A DNA stretch of 64,000 nt from Clostridiales bacterium. GTDB taxonomy: Bacteria; Bacillota; Clostridia; Lachnospirales; Lachnospiraceae. The stretch spans positions 1 to 64,000 of the forward strand of contig JALFSR010000060.1 in NCBI GenBank assembly GCA_022778745.1, given 5' to 3'. This document shows, piece by piece, positions 49,612-58,933 of this stretch. Positions within the stretch are counted from its first letter, which is position 1; each line of letters starts with the position of its first letter. Made by a program: the position numbers and the translations under genes. The notes under the pieces are model-generated. The model did no database searches, was not told the DNA's origin, and was given only the letters and a program-made list of their open reading frames with translations.

Positions 49612-50458
49612 TATTACAATGAAACTCAATGCCGATCATTTAATTTTACAAGCATTAGAAGAAGACATTACAAGTGAAGATATTACAACAAATGCCGTTA
49701 TGCGCACACACCAGCTCGGAACTGTTCAGCTCATCTGTAAACAAGACGGTGTAATTGCTGGATTAGACGTATTTGCAAGAACATTTCAGCTTCTTGATCC
49801 AGAAATAACTGTGACATGTTACGTAAAAGACGGAGATCGTGTGACAAACAAGCAGCTCCTTGCCGATGTTACCGGAGATATCCGTGTTCTTCTATCTGGC
49901 GAACGTACTGCATTAAACTATCTGCAGCGCATGAGCGGTATCGCTACTTACACTCGTTCTATTGCCGATTTGTTAAAGGGCAGCAAAACAAAATTGCTTG
50001 ATACAAGAAAAACAACACCAAACATGCGTGTATTTGAAAAATATGCCGTAAAAGTTGGCGGCGGTTACAATCATCGATACAATTTATCCGACGGTATTTT
50101 ATTAAAAGATAACCATATCGGTGCTGCTGGCGGTGTAAAGGAAGCGGTAACTATGGCAAAAGAATACGCACCATTTGTAAGAAAAATTGAAGTCGAAGTT
50201 GAAAATATGGAGATGGTAAAAGAAGCCGTCGAAGCCGGTGCAGATATTATTATGCTCGACAATATGACTCCAGAAATGATGAAGGAAGCAGTAACTTATA
50301 TCGACGGCAGAGCTGAAACCGAATGTTCTGGCAATGTGACAAGAGAAAATGTTGCCCGTCTTGTCGATATTGGTGTTGACTATATTTCCAGCGGTGCATT
50401 GACACACTCCGCTCCTATTTTAGACGTTTCTTTAAAAAATCTTCACGCAATTGAATAA
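49604..50458 (+). CDS. nadC: nicotinate-nucleotide diphosphorylase (carboxylating)
   Basis: EEDITSEDITTNAVM; GERTALNYLQRMSGIATYT; DTRKTTPNMRVFEKYAVKVGGGYNHRYNLSDGILLKDNH; start moved to 49604 (overlaps nadB stop). Confidence 0.96.
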   Translation: MNNITMKLNADHLILQALEEDITSEDITTNAVMRTHQLGTVQLICKQDGVIAGLDVFARTFQLLDPEITVTCYVKDGDRVTNKQLLADVTGDIRVLLSGERTALNYLQRMSGIATYTRSIADLLKGSKTKLLDTRKTTPNMRVFEKYAVKVGGGYNHRYNLSDGILLKDNHIGAAGGVKEAVTMAKEYAPFVRKIEVEVENMEMVKEAVEAGADIIMLDNMTPEMMKEAVTYIDGRAETECSGNVTRENVARLVDIGVDYISSGALTHSAPILDVSLKNLHAIE

Positions 50459-50503
50459 ACATACAAAACTTATGCATAAATTTGAGCGAAAGGAGATCCT
50501 ATC

Positions 50504-51010
50504 ATGAACGGGACAGAACGCAGACAAGAAATTTTAAAACGAATTCAGCAGAGTTCGTCCCCCGTTTCCGGCACCGAACTGGCAAAAACATTTCATGTCA
50601 GCCGTCAAGTAATCGTGCAAGATATCGCATTGTTGCGTGCAAACGACGACAACATCCTGTCCACAAACAAAGGATATTTTTACAACTGCACTGCCCGCGC
50701 TTCCCGCACCTTTCATGTCTATCATAAAGATAACGATATTTTAGATGAATTAACTACTATCATCGATTTCGGCGGAAATATCGTCGATGTATTCGTTTCT
50801 CATGAGGTTTATGGACAGCTCCGAGCAGAATTAAATATTCATACAAGAAAAAAAGCAATTGATTTTGCAAACAATATAAAAAATGGAAATTCCATCCCAT
50901 TAAACAATATTACTTCTGGATACCACTATCATACCGTCACCGCAGATTCTGAACAGACACTTGATCAGATCGAAGAAGAATTGAGAAAGAAACAATATCT
51001 TGTTCCATAA
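50504..51010 (+). CDS. niaR: NiaR-type NAD biosynthesis repressor (HTH plus 3H domain)
   Basis: RRQEILKRIQQSSSPVSGTELAKTFHVSRQVIVQDIALLRAND; conserved His in VSHEVYG, NIHTRK, SGYHYHTV. Confidence 0.92.
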   Translation: MNGTERRQEILKRIQQSSSPVSGTELAKTFHVSRQVIVQDIALLRANDDNILSTNKGYFYNCTARASRTFHVYHKDNDILDELTTIIDFGGNIVDVFVSHEVYGQLRAELNIHTRKKAIDFANNIKNGNSIPLNNITSGYHYHTVTADSEQTLDQIEEELRKKQYLVP

Positions 51011-51018
51011 AATAAAAC

Positions 51019-51115
51019 GAAGCTGTCGCATTGAGTTGGAATCATCCAACATGTAGTAATGTCAATTTTGACAAATAGCTATATCTTGGAGATTCACTCT
51101 TATTGCAACAGCTTC
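51019..51115. repeat. dispersed long-hairpin repeat, family 1 copy C
   Basis: GAAGCTGTCGCATTGAGTTGGAATCATCCAACATGTAGTAATGTCAATTTTGACAAATAGCTATATCTTGGAGATTCACTCTTATTGCAACAGCTTC, clearly alignable to 41427..41524. Confidence 0.8.
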
Positions 51116-51136
51116 CTTTATTTATGTGATGATATC

Positions 51137-51727
51137 TTAAACATTAGAGTATACACATTTTTTATATTGTTTAACCATTTCGCAGAAATATTCATGTATT
51201 TTCGTACAATTAGTCACTTCTGGATGAAAAGAAATTCCGAGCTGATTGTCATGGCGTACTGCAACGATATTTCCATCAACTTTTGCCAATATGTCTTCGT
51301 CAGCAGCCTGTTCTATATACGGTGCACGAATGAAATTCATTGGAATTTTACCAATCCCCTTCACTTCTGATTCTATATAAAAACTTCCAAGCTGTCTTCC
51401 ATACGCATTTCTTTTTACAGTGACTGGCAATGTTCCAAAATATGTATGAGTATCATTTGATAACTGTCTTGCAAGCAAAATCAACCCTGCACATGTCCCA
51501 AATACAGGCATTCCCTCTTCTATTTTTTTCTTTATTGGTTTAAATAGCTCTAATTCTTTCAACAATTTTCCCTGTACAGTACTTTCTCCTCCTGGAAGAA
51601 TCAAACCATCAAAGGGCTGTTCCAGATCCTTTCTCTGGCGAATTTCAAAACATTGTACACCGATTTGTTTCAGCATCTTTTCATGTTCGATAAAAGCTCC
51701 CTGTACTGCTAAAACTGCAATCGTCAT
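51137..51727 (-). CDS. pdxT: pyridoxal 5'-phosphate synthase glutaminase subunit
   Basis: IAVLAVQGAFIEHEKML; LILPGGESTVQGKLL; VFGTCAGLILLA; GISFHPEVT. Confidence 0.95.
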   Translation of the reverse strand: MTIAVLAVQGAFIEHEKMLKQIGVQCFEIRQRKDLEQPFDGLILPGGESTVQGKLLKELELFKPIKKKIEEGMPVFGTCAGLILLARQLSNDTHTYFGTLPVTVKRNAYGRQLGSFYIESEVKGIGKIPMNFIRAPYIEQAADEDILAKVDGNIVAVRHDNQLGISFHPEVTNCTKIHEYFCEMVKQYKKCVYSNV

Positions 51728-51752
51728 GTTTCTTTCCTCTCTTTCGCAGTTA

Positions 51753-52631
51753 TTATTTTCCTCTTTCTGCCATTAAAAGTGCAATCTCATCTTCATTAAT
51801 TCCGACCATTGCTTCTCCTAAATCTTCTGAAAGCTCTGCAATCAATTTCGCATCCGTATAATTCGTCACAGCCTTCACAATCGCAGCTGCTCTCTTCGCT
51901 GGATTTCCAGATTTAAAAATACCAGAGCCAACAAATACGCCTTCTGCACCAAGCTGCATCATCAATGCTGCATCTGCTGGAGTTGCCACACCACCCGCTG
52001 CAAAATTAACAACTGGCAGTCGTCCATTTTTATGGACATATTCTACTAACGCATATGGCACTTCCATTTCCTTTGCCGCCTGGAATAACTCATCTTCTCT
52101 CATAGAAGTCAATCTTGCAATCTCACGATTCATCATACGCATATGACGTACTGCCTGTACAATATCTCCTGTACCAGGTTCTCCCTTTGTACGAATCATC
52201 GATGCACCTTCCTGAATGCGACGCAGTGCCTCTCCCAAATCCTTTGCACCACATACAAACGGAACACGGAATTTTGTCTTATCAATATGATATACATCAT
52301 CCGCTGGAGACAATACCTCACTCTCATCAATATAATCGATTTCGATCGCTTCCAACACTTGTGCCTCCACAAAATGTCCAATTCGACACTTCGCCATAAC
52401 TGGAATACTTACTGCTTCCTGAATTCCCTTAATCATCTTTGGATCACTCATACGAGATACTCCGCCAGCTGCACGAATATCCGCAGGAATACGCTCCAAC
52501 GCCATAACCGCACAAGCACCCGCCTCCTCAGCAATTTTTGCCTGCTCTGGTGTCGTAACATCCATAATCACTCCACCTTTCAGCATCTGTGCCAACTGTT
52601 TATTTAATTCATATCTATTCTCTTCCATCAA
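51753..52631 (-). CDS. pdxS: pyridoxal 5'-phosphate synthase lyase subunit
   Basis: [85 protein letters not shown]. Confidence 0.97.
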   Translation of the reverse strand: MMEENRYELNKQLAQMLKGGVIMDVTTPEQAKIAEEAGACAVMALERIPADIRAAGGVSRMSDPKMIKGIQEAVSIPVMAKCRIGHFVEAQVLEAIEIDYIDESEVLSPADDVYHIDKTKFRVPFVCGAKDLGEALRRIQEGASMIRTKGEPGTGDIVQAVRHMRMMNREIARLTSMREDELFQAAKEMEVPYALVEYVHKNGRLPVVNFAAGGVATPADAALMMQLGAEGVFVGSGIFKSGNPAKRAAAIVKAVTNYTDAKLIAELSEDLGEAMVGINEDEIALLMAERGK

Positions 52632-52655
52632 AATCTCTCCTTCTTAAATATAATT

Positions 52656-52692
52656 GATGTTTGGGTCAAAAGATAGTTTGCCCCCATGATAC
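52656..52692 (-). repeat. dispersed repeat, family 2 end copy in the pdxS leader
   Basis: gatgtttgggtcaaaagatagtttgcccccatgatac vs reverse complement of 57001..57037 gatgttggggtcaaaagatagtttgatcccatgatac. Confidence 0.65.
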
Positions 52693-52793
52693 AACAAACA
52701 AAAATATACCTATTTTCACTTGCCTGATATCTTCGTATAAATAATGTACATTACTACAAAACAAATATTTATAATTTGCTTCACTGTTTCTTC

Positions 52794-52822
52794 ATTATAA
52801 TAGAGTAATGGTATTTTATCAA
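52794..52822 (-). promoter_or_regulatory. pdxST promoter
   Basis: Minus strand TTGATA-17 nt-TATAAT. Confidence 0.8.
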
Positions 52823-52936
52823 ATACCAATTTTAACTTTTTAATCCATACCACATTTTTATATCATACCAATTTATATATTTTTAATCATACCAGTTATC
52901 TTTTTCATACCAAATTTTATATTTTAATCCATACCA
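52809..52936 (-). promoter_or_regulatory. iteron array of six ATACCA (TGGTAT) boxes upstream of pdxST
   Basis: ATACCA at 52824, 52847, 52865, 52890, 52908 and 52931 on the plus strand; same-register period 41/43 bp; TGGTATTT-GATA-AAATACCA-type dyad over the -35. Confidence 0.75.
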
Positions 52937-53042
52937 ATTATACTTACTATATTTATCTAAAACCTCATTATACAAATATTTTCTCCACTTACTTACAATA
53001 AAACAGTTAGTTTGCCGTTTATCAGACGATACTTAACACAAA

Positions 53043-53087
53043 AAAGTCGTTTGCCCTGCATTTTACGCACTCAAAGCAAACGACTTT
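53043..53087 (-). terminator. terminator of the aminotransferase/dehydrogenase/YjiH unit
   Basis: AAAGTCGTTTGC / GCAAACGACTTT stem; minus strand continues TTTTTTG. Confidence 0.75.
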
Positions 53088-53165
53088 CTTATTCCGCTTT
53101 CCATTTTAACTAGCACAAAGAAACTTCTTTGTTCCTGTGCATGTTCGGCATTTCACTCAGATTCT

Positions 53166-54545
53166 CTACAATAACAGATTTGTAAACAGAACAATTACTG
53201 GCAATGCAATAATCGTACGCTCTAAAAATATAATCAAAATCTCCTTAAATCCAAGCGGAACTTTACTCTTTATAATAATTGCTCCTACTTCTGTAAGATA
53301 AATAATCTGTACCAAAGACAAAATACCAATCACAAACTTTGTTTTTATAGACGTAATACCCGTAAGTAAAATCGCTGGAATAAACATATCTACAAATCCA
53401 ACTAATGTTGCTGGAGCTGCCGCAAATGCCTCTTCCAATCCAAGAAGCTGCATCATCCATCCCATTGGATAAGAAATCCATGTGAAAATTGGTGTATACT
53501 GCACTACAATCAAACTAATCGTTCCCCATGTAACTACAATCGGAATCAAATCAAAAAACATACTCGTCAGAACTGCCATACCACCATGCACAACATTGCT
53601 CACACCAAATGTTTCAGAGCGTGTACAACTTTGTTCCAATGCCCATTTCAATGTTGACATTTTCTCTGGAACATCTTCTTTAATTCGTTTTCCTGTTTCT
53701 TCATTATAAGTATCTGGAAGTTTAGAAAGCGGAGGAATTCTTGTCATAATAATCGCAAGCATAATTCCGACCAAACAGATAATCAGATAAAATGTTGGAA
53801 ATACATCGGTCAGTCCAATTGTTTCTGCAACCATCAAGCAAAATGGAATGGATACGATGGAAAAGTTTGTCATAATAACAGCAGCCTCTCTTCCACTATA
53901 AAATCCGCCATTGTACTGCTCTCTTGTCAAAATTACAGCGGCATTGGATGCCCCAAACCATGATGCAATCAAGTCAATTGAAGCTCGTCCTGGCACTTTA
54001 AATAATGGACGCACAACAGGTCTTGCAATGACGCCTAAAAACTCCATAATTCCACAATCTGTCAAGAATGGCATAATAAAGCTCAGTGAAAATACAATTG
54101 CAATCAAAGACCCTGCCAAAGAAATCATACTTGCCCCTGTATCTGCGGAAAGTACCTGTTCTGGTCCTACCTGAAATAAGACCATAACTACAATCACAAC
54201 GCTTAATATTTTTGTGAGTAAATAAATCAAAGAGGTTGAAAACATCTTTTTTAGCATTAGACGTTTTTCTATAAACTGTGGTTTTACAAAAAATTCCAAT
54301 AATGACATCCCCGCTGTTACAATCATAATTGCAAGCAGCATCCAGTTTAACACTGGTTTTAATACAGATTTCACTAAATCCGTTAATTCGGTAATCCCTG
54401 TTGTAAAGGAATTTCCTTCTGGGAATGGAACTAAAAACATTCCAATTCCTAGTGCTGATCCAAGAATAAATTTCAGCATATTTTTTGTATTAATTTTTGA
54501 ATCTCTGTTTTGATACATAGCAGAACTATTTTTCGGCTGTTTCAC
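53166..54545 (-). CDS. YjiH family / nucleoside-recognition (Gate) domain membrane protein
   Basis: GSALGIGMFLVPFPEGNSFTTGITELTDLVK; PGRASIDLIASWFGASNAAVILTREQYNGGFYSGREAAVIMTNFS. Confidence 0.85.
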   Translation of the reverse strand: MKQPKNSSAMYQNRDSKINTKNMLKFILGSALGIGMFLVPFPEGNSFTTGITELTDLVKSVLKPVLNWMLLAIMIVTAGMSLLEFFVKPQFIEKRLMLKKMFSTSLIYLLTKILSVVIVVMVLFQVGPEQVLSADTGASMISLAGSLIAIVFSLSFIMPFLTDCGIMEFLGVIARPVVRPLFKVPGRASIDLIASWFGASNAAVILTREQYNGGFYSGREAAVIMTNFSIVSIPFCLMVAETIGLTDVFPTFYLIICLVGIMLAIIMTRIPPLSKLPDTYNEETGKRIKEDVPEKMSTLKWALEQSCTRSETFGVSNVVHGGMAVLTSMFFDLIPIVVTWGTISLIVVQYTPIFTWISYPMGWMMQLLGLEEAFAAAPATLVGFVDMFIPAILLTGITSIKTKFVIGILSLVQIIYLTEVGAIIIKSKVPLGFKEILIIFLERTIIALPVIVLFTNLLL

Positions 54546-55636
54546 TCATTTTCCTCCTCACTAAGTGTCTCTATTTCTAAAACTCCCTCGTATACCATAT
54601 CTTTTGTCACAATATATGGCAAATGTTCCATATCTGGTCCTTTCACTGTCTCTTCCAGCACAGCTTCCAGCCATTGCCGATCTGTTGTCTGTATTCCCAT
54701 ATCTGCAAGGCAGACAGGCATTCCAAGCTGTTTTAAAAATGCATACAATTCTTGCATTTTCTTCTTCTGCTTGTCAATCGCAAGCTGCACTAACACTCCA
54801 TATGCCACAACATCTCCATGCAAATTTCGTTCCTCAAACTGCGGCAAAATCGCAAGTCCATAAAACAACGAATGAGCAATCGCACAATTATAGCAATCTT
54901 CGACCAGTAAAGACACTAATCCAGTACTTACAATATTGGCAAGTACAACTTGCTGAAGTGCATAGCTCACTGTATTATTTTTGCAGTCTGCCATTGCCTG
55001 CACTCCATGTTCCACAATTGGTGCATAACACATATTGCTGATTTCTCTTCCAAGTGCCGAATTATGATCCAGCTTATCTCCTCTTGCCGCCATATGACAC
55101 TCAAAATGTTTTCCAATCGTATCGCCCATTCCCGCACGCAAATATTTTTCAGGAGCTTTTGCAATAATATCCGTATTAATAAAACTATGTACTGCTGGTC
55201 TTTCATAAAAATAAAAACTGTCAAATGATCCATCTTCCCGATAAACAACAGAAAGTGCTGTTGTCGCTGCACAGGTCGCTGCAATTGTCGGAAGTGTAAT
55301 TACAGGCACCCCCATCTCGTATGCCGTTCCCTTTGCTGTATCCAATGCTTTTCCGCCGCCAATTCCAACGACTACTTCTGCACCGGAATCTCTTCCAATT
55401 TTTGCAAGCTCATGAATACGGGCATACGTACAGTCATTTCCAAACAATGCTTTCGCCACGATTGTAAGATTACTGCCTTTCATCGCATTTTTTAATGCCC
55501 CCATTGCCTGTTTCATTGCCTTTTCTCCGCCGATCAAAAACAGTTTCGTTCCATAATTGGAGCAAACTAAAGGAAACGTTTCATAAGCATTCGGACCAAT
55601 TGTATAATTTGCAAACATCACTGAATAATCTAACAT
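54542..55636 (-). CDS. iron-containing alcohol dehydrogenase / glycerol dehydrogenase-like
   Basis: VVGIGGGKALDTAKGTAYEMGVPVITLPTIAATCAATTALSVVYREDG. Confidence 0.9.
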   Translation of the reverse strand: MLDYSVMFANYTIGPNAYETFPLVCSNYGTKLFLIGGEKAMKQAMGALKNAMKGSNLTIVAKALFGNDCTYARIHELAKIGRDSGAEVVVGIGGGKALDTAKGTAYEMGVPVITLPTIAATCAATTALSVVYREDGSFDSFYFYERPAVHSFINTDIIAKAPEKYLRAGMGDTIGKHFECHMAARGDKLDHNSALGREISNMCYAPIVEHGVQAMADCKNNTVSYALQQVVLANIVSTGLVSLLVEDCYNCAIAHSLFYGLAILPQFEERNLHGDVVAYGVLVQLAIDKQKKKMQELYAFLKQLGMPVCLADMGIQTTDRQWLEAVLEETVKGPDMEHLPYIVTKDMVYEGVLEIETLSEEENE

Positions 55637-56805
55637 AATTCCCCCAATTTTGCCAAACGTCTTAATGCCTCATCCAATGTCTTTTTTTCGCGGGCAAAAT
55701 GCAGACGGATCAGATGATTGACTGGCTCACGGAAAAAGCTTGAGCCTGGTACTGCTGCGACACCAATATTTTCCACCATCCACTCACAAAACTGTAAATC
55801 CGTCCATCCATGAAACTGCTCTTTTTCCAAGAATTCTGAAATATCAATCAATACAAAATAAGTGCCTTGCGGTACGGTATGTTTTAAGCCAATGCGATCC
55901 AAACCATCTAAAAAATACTGTCTTTTTTCACTGTAAATCTGTTTCAGTCCTTCATAGTATTTCGGTCCAAAGTTTAACCCAACAGTTGCCGCCTCCTGCA
56001 ATGGAGCTGCTGCACCTACCGTCAAAAAATCATGCACTTTTTTTGCATTTTCAATCACTTCTTCTGGTCCAATTAAATAGCCAAGACGCCATCCTGTAAT
56101 GGAATATGTTTTGGAAAGAGAATTACATGTAATGGTACGCTCATACATATTTGGAAGAGACGCCATATAAGTATGTTCATATGGATCAAAAATAATATGC
56201 TCATATACTTCATCTGTAATGACAAATGCATCGTATTTTTCTGCAAGCTGTCCAATAAATAACAATTCTTCTCTTGTAAATACTTTTCCACATGGATTAG
56301 ATGGATTACAAATAATAATCGCTTTTACCCCCTGTTTAAATGCATCTTCCAACACTTGTCTGTCAAATTCAAACGTCGGAGGCACAAGTGGAACATAAAT
56401 TGGGTCTGCTCCAGACAAAATCGCATCTGCTCCATAATTTTCATAAAATGGAGAAAACACAATTACTTTATCTCCTGGATTACAAACTGTCATCATCGCA
56501 CTCATCATTGCTTCTGTTCCACCACAAGTCACAACTATTTCCGTTTCTGGATCAACTTTTCTTCCAAACGATTTGGATGCTTTTCTTGCTAACGCTTCTC
56601 GAAAATTTTCTGCACCAAACGTAATTGAATATTGATGTGGACCTTCCTTTGCTGCTTTTGCAAGTGCATCTGTAATTTCCTTTGGCGGATCAAAATCTGG
56701 AAATCCTTGTGATAAATTAATAGAATCATGCGCATCACTGATTCTTGTCATTCTTCGTATTACTGAGTCAGTAAATGTACCAACTCGATCGCTTAACTTT
56801 GGCAT
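55630..56805 (-). CDS. PLP-dependent aminotransferase class I/II
   Basis: SINLSQGFPDFDPPKEI; ICNPSNPCGKVFTREEL; TCNSLSKTYSITGWRLGYLIGP. Confidence 0.95.
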   Translation of the reverse strand: MPKLSDRVGTFTDSVIRRMTRISDAHDSINLSQGFPDFDPPKEITDALAKAAKEGPHQYSITFGAENFREALARKASKSFGRKVDPETEIVVTCGGTEAMMSAMMTVCNPGDKVIVFSPFYENYGADAILSGADPIYVPLVPPTFEFDRQVLEDAFKQGVKAIIICNPSNPCGKVFTREELLFIGQLAEKYDAFVITDEVYEHIIFDPYEHTYMASLPNMYERTITCNSLSKTYSITGWRLGYLIGPEEVIENAKKVHDFLTVGAAAPLQEAATVGLNFGPKYYEGLKQIYSEKRQYFLDGLDRIGLKHTVPQGTYFVLIDISEFLEKEQFHGWTDLQFCEWMVENIGVAAVPGSSFFREPVNHLIRLHFAREKKTLDEALRRLAKLGELC

Positions 56806-56861
56806 ACTTCGTTATCCTCCTCAATTAATTTTTATGCATAATATACATTTATATGATACCA

Positions 56862-57037
56862 GAGTCAAAAGGTCATGCTTTTTCATGCAAGCATGAAAAA
56901 GCATGATTTTGGAACCCGCAAAACATGAGAAAGTAGCCCGATTAGGGTGAATTTCGAATGTTTCTAGTATTGCGAGAGCACATAGTGCGGAGCAATCCGT
57001 AGGTATCATGGGATCAAACTATCTTTTGACCCCAACA
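56862..57037. repeat. dispersed repeat/MITE-like element, family 2 (longest copy)
   Basis: Ends GAGTCAAAAGGTC... and ...TATCTTTTGACCC inverted; 34-bp palindrome at 56873..56906; shared segments at 39543 and 52656. Confidence 0.6.
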
Positions 57038-57129
57038 TCTTTATATTGTAATACACAGCAAATAGTACGTATCACCATCATACTACGCATATAAAACGGA
57101 CATTTCTATGAAACTATTAATTTTTTCTC

Positions 57130-57178
57130 TTGCTTCTTACCGTTTTCTTGTTTATAATAAGGGATACCGTTACGGTAT
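57130..57178 (+). promoter_or_regulatory. MerR gene promoter with perfect 15-bp operator dyad
   Basis: TTGCTT-17 nt-TATAAT then ATACCGT-T-ACGGTAT at 57164..57178. Confidence 0.7.
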
Positions 57179-57201
57179 AGTCAAGGGAGGAATGTATATT
57201 T

Positions 57202-58029
57202 ATGCAAAAATTTTCCACACCAACATTTACAACAGGACAGTTTGCTAAACTATGCGGAACAAACAAACGTACCCTTATTTTTTATGATGAAATAGGTCTA
57301 TTTCGTCCTGAAAAAATTGATGAGCAAGGATATCGTTATTATTCAGAACAGCAATGCGATATTTTTTCAGTCATCACTGCATTAAAAGAATTAGGAATGC
57401 CCCTAAAATCAATCAAACAATTTTTGGATACCCGAGATTCTAACCAGCTGCTTCAATTATTAGAAAAAAAACAATTGGAAGTTGAAAAAGAAATGAATCG
57501 TCTCAAACGCATACAGCAACTTATTCAAACACGAATTGGACTGCTTCATGAAGCAAAGAAAGTCCATTTTGATCGCTTGACAGTTGAGACAATGCCAGAA
57601 GAATATATGATTCTCAGTGCTCCTATTCACAGCAATGACCATGAAAAAATTATTCATACAATCTATCATCATCTTTCCAACTGTATTCAACATGGATGGA
57701 ATGAAGGGTATCCATACGGAGCAATGCTTGAAACTGCACTTGTACTGAATGGAAATTATGAGCAATATGCCTATTTTTTCACGAAAATTCATCAGCCGCC
57801 AAACTCTGATGAAATGCTCCTCCATACAAAACAGGCAGGCACTTATTTAACTGCCTATCTAAAAGGAGACTATTATCAGGCGGACACGATATTAGAATTA
57901 TTTCGAACATTCATTCAAACACATCCTATTCGTGTTGGATCTTATTTTTATAAAGAAGGAATTATTGATGAAGTTGCAGAAACTTGCAAAGATTCCTTCG
58001 TAACAAAAATTTCAGTGCAACTATTATAA
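57202..58029 (+). CDS. MerR family transcriptional regulator with C-terminal effector-binding-like domain
   Basis: [67 protein letters not shown]. Confidence 0.93.
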   Translation: MQKFSTPTFTTGQFAKLCGTNKRTLIFYDEIGLFRPEKIDEQGYRYYSEQQCDIFSVITALKELGMPLKSIKQFLDTRDSNQLLQLLEKKQLEVEKEMNRLKRIQQLIQTRIGLLHEAKKVHFDRLTVETMPEEYMILSAPIHSNDHEKIIHTIYHHLSNCIQHGWNEGYPYGAMLETALVLNGNYEQYAYFFTKIHQPPNSDEMLLHTKQAGTYLTAYLKGDYYQADTILELFRTFIQTHPIRVGSYFYKEGIIDEVAETCKDSFVTKISVQLL

Positions 58030-58150
58030 TGCCGCACACTAATATTTTTTTATTTTTTATAAATTTTCGACAATTTACCCTGTACTATTTCTGAAAATAT
58101 GATAAAATATTCAAAGAATACAAAGTCAATACATAAGAAAGGAGATTATA

Positions 58151-58888
58151 ATGGACACGAAGATTGATAAATTGAATACAGAACTATCACCGAATCATCC
58201 TAAGTCATTCTCATCGGATGCTGCTTCTTTTTGGAGTTTAGTGGAATCACGAGAATTTCAGGAAATTATGATGTTGTATCGCTGTGCGATTCGCGAAGTC
58301 CAGACAAAATTTGAAGTACTTGATGATGAACTTTCTCATCGTCGCAACCGCAAACCGATTGAATATATTATTTCTCGTATTAAACGTCCAGAAAGTATTG
58401 TAGAAAAGCTCTATCGAAAGGGATATCCTCTTACGATTGATTCGATCAGACAACACTTGAATGATGTAGCAGGAATTCGTATTGTATGCTCTTTTATCGA
58501 CGATATTTATGATATTGCGAGAATGTTAGTTAAGCAGGATGATATTACTTTAATAGAAGTGAAAGATTATATTCGTAATCCGAAGCTAAATGGCTACCGT
58601 AGTCATCATATGATTATTGAGATTCCAATTTTTCTTTCTGACCGAAAAGAAATGATGCGTGTAGAAGTGCAGCTTCGTACGATTGCGATGGATTTTTGGT
58701 CTAGCTTGGAACATCAGCTCAAATACAAACGAGACATTCCTCATGCTGATGATATTGTAAGTGAACTGAAAGACTGCGCAGATGTCATCGCTCATACCGA
58801 TGCTCGGATGCAGGAAATTAAAAATCGTATCTATGTCAATGACACTCGAATTCAAGATCTTTGGAATCTACAAGAAGAAACAATCTAA
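58151..58888 (+). CDS. small GTP pyrophosphokinase (RelQ/YjbM-like)
   Basis: RPESIVEKLYRKGYPLTIDSIRQHLNDVAGIRIVCSFIDDIY; NPKLNGYRSHHMIIEIP; VEVQLRTIAMDFWSSLEHQLKYK. Confidence 0.94.
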   Translation: MDTKIDKLNTELSPNHPKSFSSDAASFWSLVESREFQEIMMLYRCAIREVQTKFEVLDDELSHRRNRKPIEYIISRIKRPESIVEKLYRKGYPLTIDSIRQHLNDVAGIRIVCSFIDDIYDIARMLVKQDDITLIEVKDYIRNPKLNGYRSHHMIIEIPIFLSDRKEMMRVEVQLRTIAMDFWSSLEHQLKYKRDIPHADDIVSELKDCADVIAHTDARMQEIKNRIYVNDTRIQDLWNLQEETI

Positions 58889-58933
58889 AACACATCCCTG
58901 TCTAGGGATTTTATAAAGAAAGGATTTATTATT

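Noticed and set aside
52809-52936. CRISPR or plasmid replication iterons
   Set aside because: Boxes are only 6-8 bp with AT-rich degenerate spacing and no rep gene; placement on the pdxST promoter fits an operator array better.
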